A stretch of 64,000 nt of DNA from Lingula anatina (lineage: Eukaryota; Brachiopoda; Lingulata; Lingulida; Lingulidae). Location of the stretch: positions 670,474 to 734,473 of the forward strand of contig NW_019775458.1 of the NCBI RefSeq assembly GCF_001039355.2, written 5' to 3'. Under the pieces are notes generated by a model, which did not search any database, was not told the origin of the DNA, and saw only the letters and a program-made list of their open reading frames with translations. Positions within the stretch are counted from its first letter, which is position 1; every line of letters starts with the position of its first letter. This document shows, one piece after another, positions 63,576 through 64,000 of the stretch. Made by a program: the position numbers and the translations under genes.

Positions 63576-64000
63576 GTAAGTGAAAAAATGTACCTACCCT
63601 TTAAAAACTTAGGCTTTTTCAGAGAATTTTGAGTTACATGTAGTACTGTTAGCACATCTTTGTCTTCCTTTTGCTTTATGTTACATCTTACTTGCAATGC
63701 AAAAATAAACAAAACACTCACAAAAGGTGTTCACATAAATTTTGGAGGCTCTTGGTAAGTGGCTCTTTTATGGTTGCTTACACATTTTTGCAATATGTTT
63801 TACTGTAGCTTTAACATGCAACACAGCAAAAAAGAGGCTCATGCTAATAGTAATGGAGAGTGATATGCTAGGACTTTTTCTGTATCTACTTATATAATGC
63901 AGACATAAACATGCTCATGTTATGATGAAATGCTGTTGCATCAAAAATATATTGGAATGAATTTGATAACTTGAGCTGGTAACATAATAGCAACATTTTG
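63576..64000 (+). other. Start of the next tensin intron
   Basis: It begins with a consensus GTAAGT donor and runs to the window edge with no exon visible. Confidence 0.9.

Overview
The window is animal nuclear DNA: AT-rich, dominated by long introns with GT/AG boundaries, and scattered with microsatellites and short inverted-repeat elements. The one gene I can support is a tensin on the + strand. The domain order (C1 zinc finger, then PTEN-like phosphatase and C2 domains) and the divergence from the vertebrate tensins suggest an invertebrate, plausibly a lophotrochozoan or invertebrate deuterostome. The phylum cannot be fixed from this sequence alone.

Thirteen exons between 18414 and 63575 join through consistent GT/AG sites and phases into one open frame of 415 codons plus one base. 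Exons at 18414-18534, 19267-19304 and 36210-36251 make a complete C1 domain. Those at 43012-43086 and 49286-49341 encode a Gln/His-rich linker. Those from 52558 to 63575 encode the phosphatase-like and C2 domains. The start codon and any 5' exons are not identified, and the 3' half (linker, SH2, PTB in known tensins) lies beyond the window. Residue numbers below count from the first codon of the 18414 exon.

Region by region: 1-18413 has no recognisable gene, but holds a 52-bp-period minisatellite, a 254-bp near-perfect palindrome and several microsatellites. 18414-36251 is the C1 region, split by a 16.9-kb intron. 36252-52557 is the linker region. It contains two near-identical tandem duplications (2.5 kb and 1.4 kb), each with a single N at or close to the copy junction. 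These look like unmerged overlapping contigs rather than biology, and one of them falsely duplicates a coding exon. 52558-64000 carries the phosphatase and C2 exons at closer spacing.

The most interesting points are that the tensin phosphatase loop keeps the Cys, Arg and general-acid Asp of PTEN-type enzymes but with unusual residues between them, that two consecutive linker exons begin with tandem CAG acceptors, and that the assembly duplication would shift the reading frame if both exon copies were annotated. I found no evidence of an undescribed multi-gene system.
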